This document shows, one piece after another, positions 43,153 to 53,517 of a stretch of 64,000 nt of DNA. The stretch is from Arthrobacter sp. StoSoilB19 (GTDB lineage Bacteria > Actinomycetota > Actinomycetes > Actinomycetales > Micrococcaceae): NCBI RefSeq assembly GCF_019977275.1, contig NZ_AP024650.1:1364001-1428000 (forward strand), given 5' to 3'. Below the pieces are notes generated by a model. It was not told the origin of the DNA, did no database searches, and saw nothing but the letters and a program-made list of their open reading frames with translations. Positions within the stretch are counted from its first letter, which is position 1; each line of letters starts with the position of its first letter. A program made the position numbers and the translations under genes.

Positions 43153-44565
43153 TTAGACGTGTCCCATCGCGTTCCGGCCGGCGTTGCGGATGTAGCAGGT
43201 CCAGCAGACCAGCAGCATCACCACGTAGGCGGCAACGAATCCGTAGAAGGCCGGGGTGTAGGAGCCACTGGCGGTGCTGGAAGCGTTCAGGACCTGGGGG
43301 ATGACGAAGCCGCCGTAGGCGCCGATCGCTGAGATCAGCCCGAGTGCCGAGGACGCCAGGCGCTGGGTTGCCACGGAGCTGGCGCCGTTGCGTGCGGCCC
43401 GGCTGGAGGTGGCGAAGATGACGGGGATCATCCGGTAGGTGGCGCCGTTTCCAAAGCCGCTGGCGGTGAACAGCATCAGGAAGAGGACCAGGAAGAGCCA
43501 GAAGTTCTTCAGCGGCAGGGTCCAGATCATGGTGAGGGTGATGACGGCCATGGAAGCGAAGGCTGTGACCGTCATCCGGGCCCCGCCCATGCGGTCCGCC
43601 ATGCGTCCGCCGTACGGGCGGGCCAGCGAGCCCACCAGGGGGCCCAGGAATGCAAGGGACAGGGCCACGGTGCCTACTCCGATGGAGGAGAACGCGGGGA
43701 AGTAGTCCTTGATCAGCTTGGGGAACACACCGGCGAAGCCGATGAATGAGCCGAAGGTGCCGATGTACAGCAGAGCCATGATCCACAGGTGCGGTTCCTT
43801 GAGCGCAGCGACCGAGCCGGCCACGTCACCCTTGGCGCTGGTGAGGTTGTTCATGTACTTGAAGGCGCCGAACGCTGCGAGAAGGATGAAGGGAACCCAC
43901 ATCCAGCCGGCCATGGGAAGGTTGACGGTGCCGGCGGCCAGCAGGGTGATCACGATGGGAACGGCAAGCTGTGCGACGGCGGCGCCCAGGTTCCCGCCTG
44001 CGGCGTTCAGGCCCAGCGCCCAGCCCTTTTCCCTGGCCGGGTAGAAGAAAGTGATGTTCGCCATGGAGCTGGCGAAGTTGCCGCCGCCGAAGCCGGCCAG
44101 TGCGGCCACGAGCAGCATGACGCCGAAGGGCGTCTCCGGGTTGGAGACACACAGCGCCAGGCCGGTGGAGGGGATCAGGAGCAGCAGGGCGGACACGATG
44201 GTCCAGTTGCGTCCGCCGAACCGGGGAACCATGAAGGTGTACGGGATGCGGAGGGTGGCGCCCACGAGGCTGGGCATGGAGATGAGCCAGAAGATCTCCG
44301 AGGTGGAGAATGTGAAGCCGGCGGCCGGCAGCTGGACCACCACAATGGACCACAGCTGCCAGACAACGAAGCCGAGGAACTCGGCGAAGATGGACCAGTT
44401 CAGGTTGCGGCGGGCGATGGCGCGGCCGGCGGTTTCCCACTGCTCCTTGTTCTCGGCATCCCAGTTGGCGATCCAGCGGCCGGGGCGGAATTCAAGGGCA
44501 GGGGTGTCTGTGGTGCGGGTAGAGCCGGGCTGTACGCCGGCATCGACGGTGCGGTCAACAGTCAC
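43153..44565 (-). CDS. narK: Nitrate/nitrite MFS transporter NarK
   Basis: 470 aa, twelve hydrophobic segments. A nitrate-signature-like glycine stretch AGFGGGNFASSMANITFFYP lies after helix 4, and the second half carries GFGNGATYRMIPV. The long polar N-terminus (WIANWDAENKEQWE) is typical of actinobacterial NarK. The GTG at 44565 has a strong AAGGAGGT ribosome site. First gene of the nitrate operon with nasC and nasB, so probably nitrate uptake. Confidence 0.93.
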   Translation of the reverse strand: MTVDRTVDAGVQPGSTRTTDTPALEFRPGRWIANWDAENKEQWETAGRAIARRNLNWSIFAEFLGFVVWQLWSIVVVQLPAAGFTFSTSEIFWLISMPSLVGATLRIPYTFMVPRFGGRNWTIVSALLLLIPSTGLALCVSNPETPFGVMLLVAALAGFGGGNFASSMANITFFYPAREKGWALGLNAAGGNLGAAVAQLAVPIVITLLAAGTVNLPMAGWMWVPFILLAAFGAFKYMNNLTSAKGDVAGSVAALKEPHLWIMALLYIGTFGSFIGFAGVFPKLIKDYFPAFSSIGVGTVALSLAFLGPLVGSLARPYGGRMADRMGGARMTVTAFASMAVITLTMIWTLPLKNFWLFLVLFLMLFTASGFGNGATYRMIPVIFATSSRAARNGASSVATQRLASSALGLISAIGAYGGFVIPQVLNASSTASGSYTPAFYGFVAAYVVMLLVCWTCYIRNAGRNAMGHV

Positions 44566-44722
44566 GGGTTACCTCCTTCAGGGGGATGTTGTTCCTCAAA
44601 GGTAGGGACGGCGCGTTTCACGGACGGTCGATGTTTGTTAACGCGCTGTGACTTTTGCCTATCCGGTCCGGCCCGGCGGCGTGAGGCGGCCTGCGGGACC
44701 GCATTGTGAGACATGCAACACA

Positions 44723-44759
44723 CGTCCGAATGGTGGACGTTTCGTCCATTGACTGGACG
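44723..44759. promoter_or_regulatory. Duplicated dyad CGTCC-N7-GGACG before the MHS transporter
   Basis: Two identical-format dyads, CGTCC (44723-44727)-N7-GGACG (44735-44739) and CGTCC (44743-44747)-N7-GGACG (44755-44759), repeat at exactly 20 bp. They lie about 85-120 nt upstream of the transporter ATG and 160-195 nt upstream of narK in the divergent region. Confidence 0.55.
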
Positions 44760-44844
44760 TGGCGAAGTAAGATCGAACTCTAACTATTCGAGCCGGGAGG
44801 GCAGCCCTGCCTGTGCCCGGCCGGTCTCACGAAAGCGTTTACCT

Positions 44845-46254
44845 ATGTCATCCACCGATACCACCACGGTGCCTGGTTCGCACCAGCCGGTGAACTCCCG
44901 CGGCCGCGTCATCGTGGCCAGCCTGATCGGCACCACAGTGGAGTTCTACGACTTCTACGTCTATGCCACTGCCGCCGTGCTCGTTTTCCCGAAGCTCTTC
45001 TTCCCGGGCGCGAACGAAACCACCCAGCTGCTGAGCTCCTTCGCCGTTTTTGGCGTGGCATTCATCGCCCGGCCGCTCGGCTCCATCGTCTTCGGGCACT
45101 TCGGCGACAAGTTCGGCCGCAAGGGCACGCTGGTGGCGTCGCTGTTGACCATGGGTATTGCCACCTTCCTCATCGGCTGCCTCCCCACCGCGCTGGTTCC
45201 GGGCTGGGAATTCTGGGCACCGGCCCTGCTGGTGGTCATGCGCTTCGCCCAGGGCCTTGCGCTCGGCGGGGAGTGGAGCGGGGCCGCGCTGCTGGCCACC
45301 GAGAACGCCCCTGCCAACAAGCGGGCCATCTACGGCACCTTCCCGCAGCTGGGCGCCCCGATCGGCTTCATCATCGCCAACGTCATCTTCCTGGTTGCGA
45401 GCTACACCCTGACGCCGGAAGCTTTCCAGGCGTGGGGCTGGCGCGTCCCGTTCCTGCTCAGCGCCGTCATGGTGATCCTGGGCCTGTACGTACGGCTCAA
45501 GCTGATCGAAACCCCCGCCTTCACCAAGGTGCTGGAATCCAAGGAGGTGGCCAAGCTGCCGCTTGGCCGCGTCTTCAAGACCAGCTGGCGCCAGCTGATC
45601 CTGGGCACCTTCATCATGCTGGCCACGTACGTGCTCTTCTACCTGATGACCACGTTCACCCTTACCTACGGCACCAAGCCAACCCTCGAAGGTGCCAAGG
45701 CCGCGGCCGAAAAGGCCGGAAAGCCCATGTCTGACGCCGCTGCTGCCGCGTTCGTTCCAGGCCTCGGCTACACCCGCAACGACTTCCTCTGGATGCTGAT
45801 TGCCGGCGTCGTCTTCTTCGGCATCTTCACCCTGGTCTCCGGACCCCTTGCCGAAAAGTACGGCCGGCGCAAGATGCTCCTCGCCGTCACCGCGGGCATC
45901 TTCGTGTTCGGCCTGCTGTTTGTTCCGCTGTTCAGCGGCGGCTTTGTGGGCACCATGGGCCTGCTGATCCTCGGGTTCTCCCTCATGGGCCTCACCTTCG
46001 GGCCCATGGGAGCGCTGCTGCCGGAGCTGTTCCCCACGAACGTCCGCTACACCGGCTCGGCGATCAGCTACAACTTCTCCAGCATCCTGGGCGCTGCGGT
46101 GGCACCGTTCATCGCCGTGGCCCTGTGGGAAGCGGCCAAGGGCAGCCCTGTCCTGGTGGGTGTCTACCTGACGGCCATGGCCGTGCTCACCCTGATTGCG
46201 CTGTTCCTTACCCGCGAAACCCGCGACCTGGACTACGAGAACAACGTGGCCTGA
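44845..46254 (+). CDS. Metabolite:H+ symporter, MHS family (MFS)
   Basis: 469 aa, twelve hydrophobic segments. MHS markers: an N-terminal IGTTVEFYDFYVYATAAVLVFPKLFFP segment, loop 2-3 GHFGDKFGRKGTLV, and LALGGEWSGAALLATENAP. It is in the branch of ProP, KgtP, shikimate and citrate carriers, so a carboxylate or betaine substrate is likely, but the sequence does not decide. The frame opens earlier; the ATG at 44845 gives the family start, with GAAAG upstream. Transcribed away from narK; followed by a strong terminator. Confidence 0.9.
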   Translation: MSSTDTTTVPGSHQPVNSRGRVIVASLIGTTVEFYDFYVYATAAVLVFPKLFFPGANETTQLLSSFAVFGVAFIARPLGSIVFGHFGDKFGRKGTLVASLLTMGIATFLIGCLPTALVPGWEFWAPALLVVMRFAQGLALGGEWSGAALLATENAPANKRAIYGTFPQLGAPIGFIIANVIFLVASYTLTPEAFQAWGWRVPFLLSAVMVILGLYVRLKLIETPAFTKVLESKEVAKLPLGRVFKTSWRQLILGTFIMLATYVLFYLMTTFTLTYGTKPTLEGAKAAAEKAGKPMSDAAAAAFVPGLGYTRNDFLWMLIAGVVFFGIFTLVSGPLAEKYGRRKMLLAVTAGIFVFGLLFVPLFSGGFVGTMGLLILGFSLMGLTFGPMGALLPELFPTNVRYTGSAISYNFSSILGAAVAPFIAVALWEAAKGSPVLVGVYLTAMAVLTLIALFLTRETRDLDYENNVA

Positions 46255-46267
46255 CGCTTCGGGTGCC

Positions 46268-46308
46268 GAAAATGCCCGGCGCGGCCATCCGGCCCGCCGG
46301 GCATTTTC
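46268..46308. terminator. Bidirectional hairpin terminator
   Basis: GAAAATGCCCGGCG (46268-46281) and its exact complement (46295-46308) form a 14-bp stem with a 13-nt loop. A/T at the base gives a T-run on both strands. Convergent genes flank it. Confidence 0.85.
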
Positions 46309-46312
46309 ATGC

Positions 46313-47044
46313 TCACCGTGCGTAGCGCGCCACGAAGTTCTTCAGCACGGCCATGGGCTCGGTGACCGTGAATTGGCGTGCGGCCGCCATCAGCTCCTCG
46401 GCGGATTCGGGCGGAAAGTAGCCGGCGTGCCGGTAGATGTCGATCCGGGTCACCAGCCCGTCGGTGTCCAGTTCGGGATGGAACTGGGTGGCATAAAGGT
46501 TGGTCTTGACCCGGAACATGTGCACGGGGCAGGTGGCTGAGCGCGCCAGCAGCACCGCGTGCGGTGGCAGGGAACTGACCGCTTCCTTATGGCCGGTCAG
46601 GGCCGTGAAGGTCCGGGGCATGCCCTGCAGCAGGGGATCCTGCAGCCCGGCATCCGTCAGCTCGATTTCCACGGCGCCCAGCGGCTCGCCGTAGGTCCTG
46701 TCGATGACCGCGCCCTGGTGGCGGCCCAGCGTCCCCACCCCGTAGCAGGCGCCCAGGAAGGGAAAGTCGCGGGCCACCAGCTGGTCCAGGAGGCCGGACA
46801 ACTCCCGCTCCACCCGGTGCTGGACCGGGCTCTTCTGCTCCGGCGGATCGCTGGACGTGAACGGGCTGCCGCCCACGATGACGCCGGAATAATCCGCAAG
46901 ATCCAGCGCGGGCAGGGGAGCGGCCTCGAGCCTGACCCGGCGCAGCTCCCGTTCCTCAAGCCCGCCGTACCTCAGGTAGGCGGCATATTCCTCCTCCGCG
47001 GCAGCGTCTTCCGGGCGGGAGGCGAGGAGCAGGAAAGGCAGCAT
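46313..47044 (-). CDS. Class I glutamine amidotransferase, GuaA-like stand-alone domain
   Basis: 243 aa. The nucleophile motif is FLGACYGVGTLG and the catalytic His/Glu pair is in TQFHPELDTDG. No synthetase domain is fused, so it is one of the GMP-synthase-like amidotransferases with unassigned substrates (gamma-glutamyl hydrolase-like activity is possible). ATG at 47044, with the next gene upstream 43 nt away on the same strand. Confidence 0.88.
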   Translation of the reverse strand: MLPFLLLASRPEDAAAEEEYAAYLRYGGLEERELRRVRLEAAPLPALDLADYSGVIVGGSPFTSSDPPEQKSPVQHRVERELSGLLDQLVARDFPFLGACYGVGTLGRHQGAVIDRTYGEPLGAVEIELTDAGLQDPLLQGMPRTFTALTGHKEAVSSLPPHAVLLARSATCPVHMFRVKTNLYATQFHPELDTDGLVTRIDIYRHAGYFPPESAEELMAAARQFTVTEPMAVLKNFVARYAR

Positions 47045-47087
47045 GAGCTAAGTCTGCATCCTGGCGGCGCCCCCTGCCAGCACCGGC

Positions 47088-47525
47088 TCAGCCGGCGGGC
47101 TGGGTCAGCGACCGGCGGGACTGTGGCCGGGCTGCGGGGTCGGCGTGGCGGTGCACCAGCTTCCAGTAGCCTTCCTCGCGCCGGAAGATACTGGTCACGC
47201 GAAGCGCGAATTCCTCGGTGGCGGCCGCCGCGTCCAGCCGTGCCCGGAAGTGCTCGGTCTCCACCAGGTAGGCGGTGTCGCGGGCGGTGTAGGAGGTGAC
47301 GGTGTCGAAGCCCAGCATCTCGCCGTCGCGGAACTGCCGCGCCGCCTGGTCAAGCCGGGCCTCCACCTGGGCCCAGCCGCGCGCTATGCCGCCGAAGGGA
47401 TTGGCCAGGGTGACGTCGTCAAGGCGGGAGTAGAGCTCCTTGATGGGGGCCGGGTTGCCCCGGGTGATTTCGGGAACCGCCTGGTGGTAGCGGTCCACTT
47501 CTTCCTGGAAGCTGGGTGCGAGCAT
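47088..47525 (-). CDS. NTF2-like (SnoaL/DUF4440-type) protein
   Basis: 145 aa alpha+beta cone protein: helical start MLAPSFQEEVDRYHQAVPEITRGNPAPIKELYSRLDDVTLANPFGG and a later beta-rich part ending REEGYWKLVHRHADP. NTF2-like proteins bind small hydrophobic ligands or act as isomerases; nothing here fixes a substrate. Eighteen nt downstream of the biotin carboxylase gene on the same strand, so probably cotranscribed. Confidence 0.82.
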   Translation of the reverse strand: MLAPSFQEEVDRYHQAVPEITRGNPAPIKELYSRLDDVTLANPFGGIARGWAQVEARLDQAARQFRDGEMLGFDTVTSYTARDTAYLVETEHFRARLDAAAATEEFALRVTSIFRREEGYWKLVHRHADPAARPQSRRSLTQPAG

Positions 47526-47543
47526 GGCTGCCGGGACTGCTTT

Positions 47544-49355
<1,812 letters not shown>

Positions 49356-49446
49356 GGCGTCTCCTTCTTTCCTTCAGGGAGCCTAGCGCGCTTTTGGAGG
49401 TTCCGCCGATATTACTTGCGGAATCCGCGTGTAAACCGGCCGTCCT

Positions 49447-49463
49447 TTGTAGGGAAGCTACAA
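49447..49463. promoter_or_regulatory. Dyad TTGTAGGGAAGCTACAA upstream of the biotin carboxylase gene
   Basis: Arms TTGTAG and CTACAA with a 5-nt centre. Fifteen of 17 bases equal the element at 59514-59530 before accD. Position: 92-108 nt before the TTG start. Confidence 0.65.
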
Positions 49464-49484
49464 GGAGTGTGGAAACCGGGCGAT

Positions 49485-50129
49485 TTACCGCCGGGGCCAG
49501 AGGTCCGTAATGCGCACGTTGGCGGACGCGAGCAGCCCGCGCAGGGTGGAGACGGAAAGGCCGACGACGGCGTGCGGGTCGCCGTCGACCTTCCGGATGA
49601 AGGCGCCGCCCAGGCCGTCGATGGTGAAGGAGCCCGCGCAGTGGAGCGGTTCTCCGGTGGCGATGTAGGCGTCGATCTCTGCCGGGTCCATCTCCAGGAA
49701 GGAAACCTCGGCTGAGGCGACCGCCCCCACCGTGGCGCCCGAGCCGCGGCCGCTGCCGCCGTCGTCGTCCGTGTCCCTGCAGTCCACCAGCCAGTGGCCC
49801 GTGTGCAGCACTCCCGCGCTGCCGCTCATCCGGAGCATCCGCTCGCGGGCGACGTCGGCGGTGTAGGGCTTGCCGTGCGCCTCGCCGTCGAATTCAAAGA
49901 CCGAGTCGCAGCCCAGCACCAGGGCGCCGTCCGCTTCCGGCAGCGCCGCCACGGCCTCGGCCTTGGCGCGGGCCAGCAGCAGCGCGGTGTCGTGCGGGTC
50001 CGTGACGCCGTACCGCGCCTGCACGGCGGCCTCGTCGACGTCGGAGACCAGCACGGTGTGCCGGATGCCGGCCTCGGCCAGGAGCTTGGTGCGGGCGGGG
50101 GACTGGGAGGCGAGAATCAGATGGAGCAC
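49485..50129 (-). CDS. maf: Maf-like nucleoside triphosphate pyrophosphatase
   Basis: 214 aa. The N-terminal ILASQSPARTKLLAEAGI (Maf signature S-x-S-PRR variant), LGCDSVFEFDGEAHGKP and GSFTIDGLGGAFIRKVDGDPHAVVGLS are characteristic. Maf proteins hydrolyse non-canonical or canonical pyrimidine NTPs; the exact substrate is uncertain. A Gly/Ser/Asp-rich insert (DTDDDGGSGRGSG) is unusual. The GTG start has a TAGGCT -10 element 6 nt upstream, so it may be leaderless although it lies 9 nt after mmpL. Confidence 0.9.
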   Translation of the reverse strand: MLHLILASQSPARTKLLAEAGIRHTVLVSDVDEAAVQARYGVTDPHDTALLLARAKAEAVAALPEADGALVLGCDSVFEFDGEAHGKPYTADVARERMLRMSGSAGVLHTGHWLVDCRDTDDDGGSGRGSGATVGAVASAEVSFLEMDPAEIDAYIATGEPLHCAGSFTIDGLGGAFIRKVDGDPHAVVGLSVSTLRGLLASANVRITDLWPRR

Positions 50130-50135
50130 GGCTTC

Positions 50136-50141
50136 AGCCTA
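50136..50141 (-). promoter_or_regulatory. -10 element (TAGGCT) of maf; leaderless start
   Basis: TAGGCT on the minus strand, 6 nt, then the GTG start at 50129. It overlaps the end of mmpL. Confidence 0.5.
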
Positions 50142-52661
50142 GTGGACCAGCTCGCCGGAGGCGGGTGCTGCCTGGCCCCTGTTGAGCTTGGCGCCCTCCA
50201 CGTCCACGTCCGGCAGGATCCTGTCCAGCCACCGCGGCAGCCACCAGGACCTGGCGCCCAGCAGGTACATCACGGCCGGGACGATGGTCATGCGGACCAC
50301 GAAGGCGTCGAACAGTACGCCGAAGGCCATGGCAAAGCCCAGCGGCCGGACCATGGTGAGGTGGCTGAAGATGAAGCCGGAGAACACGCTGACCATGATG
50401 ATCGCGGCCGCGGTGACTACGGCGGCCGCGTGCCGGAAGCCCACCCGGACCGCTTCCTTGGCGGACGATCCGTGCATGTATGCCTCGCGCATGCCGGAGG
50501 CGATGAACACCTGGTAGTCCATGGCCAGGCCGAACAGCACGCCGATCAGGATGATGGGCAGGAAGCTGAGCACGGCGCCGGGGTTGGCCACGTCGAAGAT
50601 GTTCCCCAGCCAGCCCCACTGGTATACCGCCACCACGGCACCGAAGGCGGCGGACAGGGACAGCAGGAAGCCGCCCGTGGCCAGCAGCGGGACCACGATG
50701 GACCGGAACACCAGCAGCAGCAGGATCAGGGAAAGTCCGACGACGATGGCCAGGTAGGGCGGCAGGGCGTCACCAAGCTTGGTGGAGACGTCCACGTTGC
50801 CGGCGGTCTGCCCGGTCAGTCCCATGGCCACGCCGTAGTCGGACTGGATCTCCCCGTTGAGGCCGCGGAGCTCGGAGACCACCTTGACGGTGGTGGCGCT
50901 GGCCGGGCCCTCCTTGGGGATGACCTGGAACACGGCGGTCCGGCGGTCCTCGCTGAGGGCGACGGGCACGGCTGCCACCACATTGTCCACGGCACGGAGC
51001 TTGTCCGCGATGTCGTACTGCAGCTTCCGGGCCTGGGCTTCGTCCAGGTCCGCGGGGAACTCGCCGACGGCCACGATGGGTCCGGTGACACCTTCGCCGA
51101 AGCTGCGGGCGGTGAGGTCGTAGGCCTGGTAGGCCTCTGACTCCACGGGTTCGGAGCCTCCGTCCGGCAGGGCCAGCTGCAGCTGGGTGGCGGGCAGCGC
51201 AAGGGTGCCCAGCAGGAGGATGCCCGCGATCAGTGCCACCCACGGGTGCCGGGTGACCAGGCCGCCCCACCCGCGGGTGCTGCGTTCCTTATCGGCGGCG
51301 AGGTCGGCCGTTTCGTGGTCCGGTTCGGCGTTGTGGGCTTCGGCTTTGGCCCAGGCCCGCCGGGAGATGATGCGCCGTCCGATCAGGGACAGCATGGCAG
51401 GGGTCAGGGTGATGGCCACGAGCACCGCAACGGCCACGGTTCCCGCTGCCGCAAGGCCCATGACGGCGAGGAAGGGCAGCCCGGGGACCACCAGGGCGGC
51501 AAGGGCGATGATCACGGTCAGGCCGGCGAAGACCACGGCGTTGCCGGACGTGCCGTTGGCCCGGGCAACAGACTCCTCCGCATCCATGCCGGCAAGGAGC
51601 TGGGTGCGGTGCCGGTTGACGATGAACAGCGAGTAGTCGATGCCGACGGCGAGGCCAAGCATCAGGGCCAGCATGGGCGAGATGGAGCTCATGTCGAACA
51701 GGCCGGAAAGGGCGAACGTGATGCCGACGCCCACGCCGACGCCGATGATGGCCATCAGCAGGGGCAGCCCGGCGGCGATCAGCGTGCCCAGCATGAGGAT
51801 GAGGACCAGCGCCGCAACGGCGATGCCGACGATTTCCGCGGTGCCGAACAGTGCCGAAATGTCCTCGGTGATTTCCTTGCTGGCCAGCGCCGTGACGCCT
51901 GCCGCGGAGGTCTCGTGGGCGATCTCCTGCACCTGCTTGCGCACGGCCGGGGCCAGCCCGTTGATGGAGGTCTTGAACTGCACCTGTGCCACGGCGGCCT
52001 TGTTGTCCGCGGACACGAAGCGGATGGCTGATGCTGCCTGGGCCTGCCGTTTGCCCTGTTCCAGCTTGGCCTTGTTGGCCGCCAGTTCCTGGGCGCCGGC
52101 GTCCAGCTTGGCCTGGCCCTGGGCCAGCGCTGCCTTCTGCTGGCCAAGCTGGGCTTCAATCAGTGCTGCCGGCGCCCCGGCGGCGGTGAGCTGCTGCTCG
52201 GCTGCCGCCAGCCGCGCCTTGCCGGCTTCAAGCTGGGCCCGGGAGGCGTCCAGCTGTGCCTGCCCGGCCGCCAATTGCTGTTCGCCGTCGGTGATGGCCT
52301 TGCCGGCCTGGTCCACCTGTGCCTGGGTGGCGAACGGGTCCACCGTGCCACGCACCTCGGGGAGGGTCTGGAGCTTCTTCAGCGCCTCCGTCACGGCCGT
52401 CCGGCTTTGGGCCGTGAAGCCGCCGTCCGGGGCTTCGAAAACGATCGTGGCGCTGCCGCCGGAGGCCGAGGGCAGCTCCTGCTTGAGCTTGTCCGCAATC
52501 CGCTGGGTTTCGGTCCCGGGAATCTGGAAGTTGTTGGACAGGGTGCCGTGGAATGCCGCGGCCGAGCCGCCCACGGCCACCAGCACGGCGAGCCACAGGG
52601 AGATGACAAGCCAGCGCCGGCGGTAGGAGAACTTGCCGAGGCGGTAGAGGAGCAGTGCCAT
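50139..52661 (-). CDS. MMPL/RND-family transporter
   Basis: 840 aa. Transmembrane helix at residues 17-38, a large external domain, a helix bundle, a second external domain and a second bundle, as in MmpL/HpnN-type exporters. The proton-relay-like segment GLAVGIDYSLFIVNRHR in the first half is mirrored by FGLAMDYQVFIASGMREA in the second. Residues ~113-212 of the first external loop form a long Ala/Gln/Leu-rich coiled coil (AGQAQLDASRAQLEAGKARL), found in the YhgE/MmpL-type relatives. The TetR gene 18 nt upstream probably controls it. The substrate (lipid or drug) is unknown. Confidence 0.92.
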   Translation of the reverse strand: MALLLYRLGKFSYRRRWLVISLWLAVLVAVGGSAAAFHGTLSNNFQIPGTETQRIADKLKQELPSASGGSATIVFEAPDGGFTAQSRTAVTEALKKLQTLPEVRGTVDPFATQAQVDQAGKAITDGEQQLAAGQAQLDASRAQLEAGKARLAAAEQQLTAAGAPAALIEAQLGQQKAALAQGQAKLDAGAQELAANKAKLEQGKRQAQAASAIRFVSADNKAAVAQVQFKTSINGLAPAVRKQVQEIAHETSAAGVTALASKEITEDISALFGTAEIVGIAVAALVLILMLGTLIAAGLPLLMAIIGVGVGVGITFALSGLFDMSSISPMLALMLGLAVGIDYSLFIVNRHRTQLLAGMDAEESVARANGTSGNAVVFAGLTVIIALAALVVPGLPFLAVMGLAAAGTVAVAVLVAITLTPAMLSLIGRRIISRRAWAKAEAHNAEPDHETADLAADKERSTRGWGGLVTRHPWVALIAGILLLGTLALPATQLQLALPDGGSEPVESEAYQAYDLTARSFGEGVTGPIVAVGEFPADLDEAQARKLQYDIADKLRAVDNVVAAVPVALSEDRRTAVFQVIPKEGPASATTVKVVSELRGLNGEIQSDYGVAMGLTGQTAGNVDVSTKLGDALPPYLAIVVGLSLILLLLVFRSIVVPLLATGGFLLSLSAAFGAVVAVYQWGWLGNIFDVANPGAVLSFLPIILIGVLFGLAMDYQVFIASGMREAYMHGSSAKEAVRVGFRHAAAVVTAAAIIMVSVFSGFIFSHLTMVRPLGFAMAFGVLFDAFVVRMTIVPAVMYLLGARSWWLPRWLDRILPDVDVEGAKLNRGQAAPASGELVH

Positions 52662-52679
52662 GCGGGTGAACCGATCTGA

Positions 52680-53354
52680 TCAGGAGGAACGGGTGGCGGA
52701 TGGTGGAGCGGGGGTGTTGAAGCCGGTGGCCAGCAGGGCCATGGCATCGATGAGCAACTGCCGGAGCTCGGCCAGGGATGCGGGTGTCAGGTCCGGACCG
52801 CGGCGGCTGAACCACACCTCCATGGCGGCCTTCCCGCAGGAGATGATCGAGCCGGCCAGGGCGTGGACATAAAGCTCGTCCTGGGCGCCGGGGGTGCCGG
52901 CGAGGCGTTCGCGGGCGACGGTGAAGACCTGCGCCCGGCAGTGGTCCCACGCCTCGAGTTCCGGGTGCGACATCAGCGGGCTCTGCTGGGTCAGCGTGAA
53001 CAGTTCCGCCAGCGGCGCCACGGCCTTGGGGTCGGCAAGGGCCATCAGCGCGGCCTGGGCGGATTCCAGCATGGGCTCGTCCGCCGGGCGGAGGCGCAAC
53101 TGCTGAATCGCGTTGTCCAGGAAGCCATGGACGATGGAGGCCAGGGCGGCGTCGGTGCTGCTGAAGTAGTTGAAGAAGGTGCGGCGCGAGATCCCCGCGG
53201 CGTCGGCGATGTCTTCCACCGTGAAGTTTCCGGGGCCTTTGGAGCGCAGGAGTTCCAGTGCGGCGTCGGTGATCGCCTGGCGGGTGGCGGCCTTGTTCAG
53301 CTCGCGCCGGGAAGGTGCGGCGGGTTCGTCCGGCGGGGCAACGGGTGATGTCAC
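52680..53354 (-). CDS. TetR family regulator of the MMPL transporter
   Basis: 224 aa. HTH motif NFTVEDIADAAGISRRTFFNYFSSTDAAL near residues 40-70, followed by a ligand domain of the TetR_C type. First gene of tetR-mmpL. The GTG start at 53354 has TAGTGT 6 nt upstream (-35 TTGCAT, 18-bp spacer), so it is leaderless. Overlapping palindromes lie inside that promoter, so the protein probably represses its own operon. Confidence 0.92.
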   Translation of the reverse strand: MTSPVAPPDEPAAPSRRELNKAATRQAITDAALELLRSKGPGNFTVEDIADAAGISRRTFFNYFSSTDAALASIVHGFLDNAIQQLRLRPADEPMLESAQAALMALADPKAVAPLAELFTLTQQSPLMSHPELEAWDHCRAQVFTVARERLAGTPGAQDELYVHALAGSIISCGKAAMEVWFSRRGPDLTPASLAELRQLLIDAMALLATGFNTPAPPSATRSS

Positions 53355-53360
53355 GCGCTT

Positions 53361-53366
53361 ACACTA
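53361..53366 (-). promoter_or_regulatory. -10 element (TAGTGT) of tetR-mmpL; leaderless start
   Basis: Minus-strand TAGTGT, 6 nt, GTG at 53354; -35-like TTGCAT at 53385-53390, spacer 18. Confidence 0.6.
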
Positions 53367-53367
53367 C

Positions 53368-53390
53368 GTGCAAGTTTGCACTCAATGCAA
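53368..53390. promoter_or_regulatory. Probable TetR operator in its own promoter
   Basis: GTGCAA-GT-TTGCAC (53368-53381) and TTGCA-N5-TGCAA (53376-53390) overlap. Both dyads fill the spacer between the -35 and -10 of tetR-mmpL. Confidence 0.6.
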
Positions 53391-53517
53391 CTTAAATTCA
53401 CAGGAGAACCATAGCTTCCCGACAGCCCTTCCTGATCCTTGCGCCGGATGCTTGGTATGCCTCGCCCGAGGCGAATCACCAGGAGCCGTCAGTTGACGGC
53501 GAATCAGGAGACGCGAC

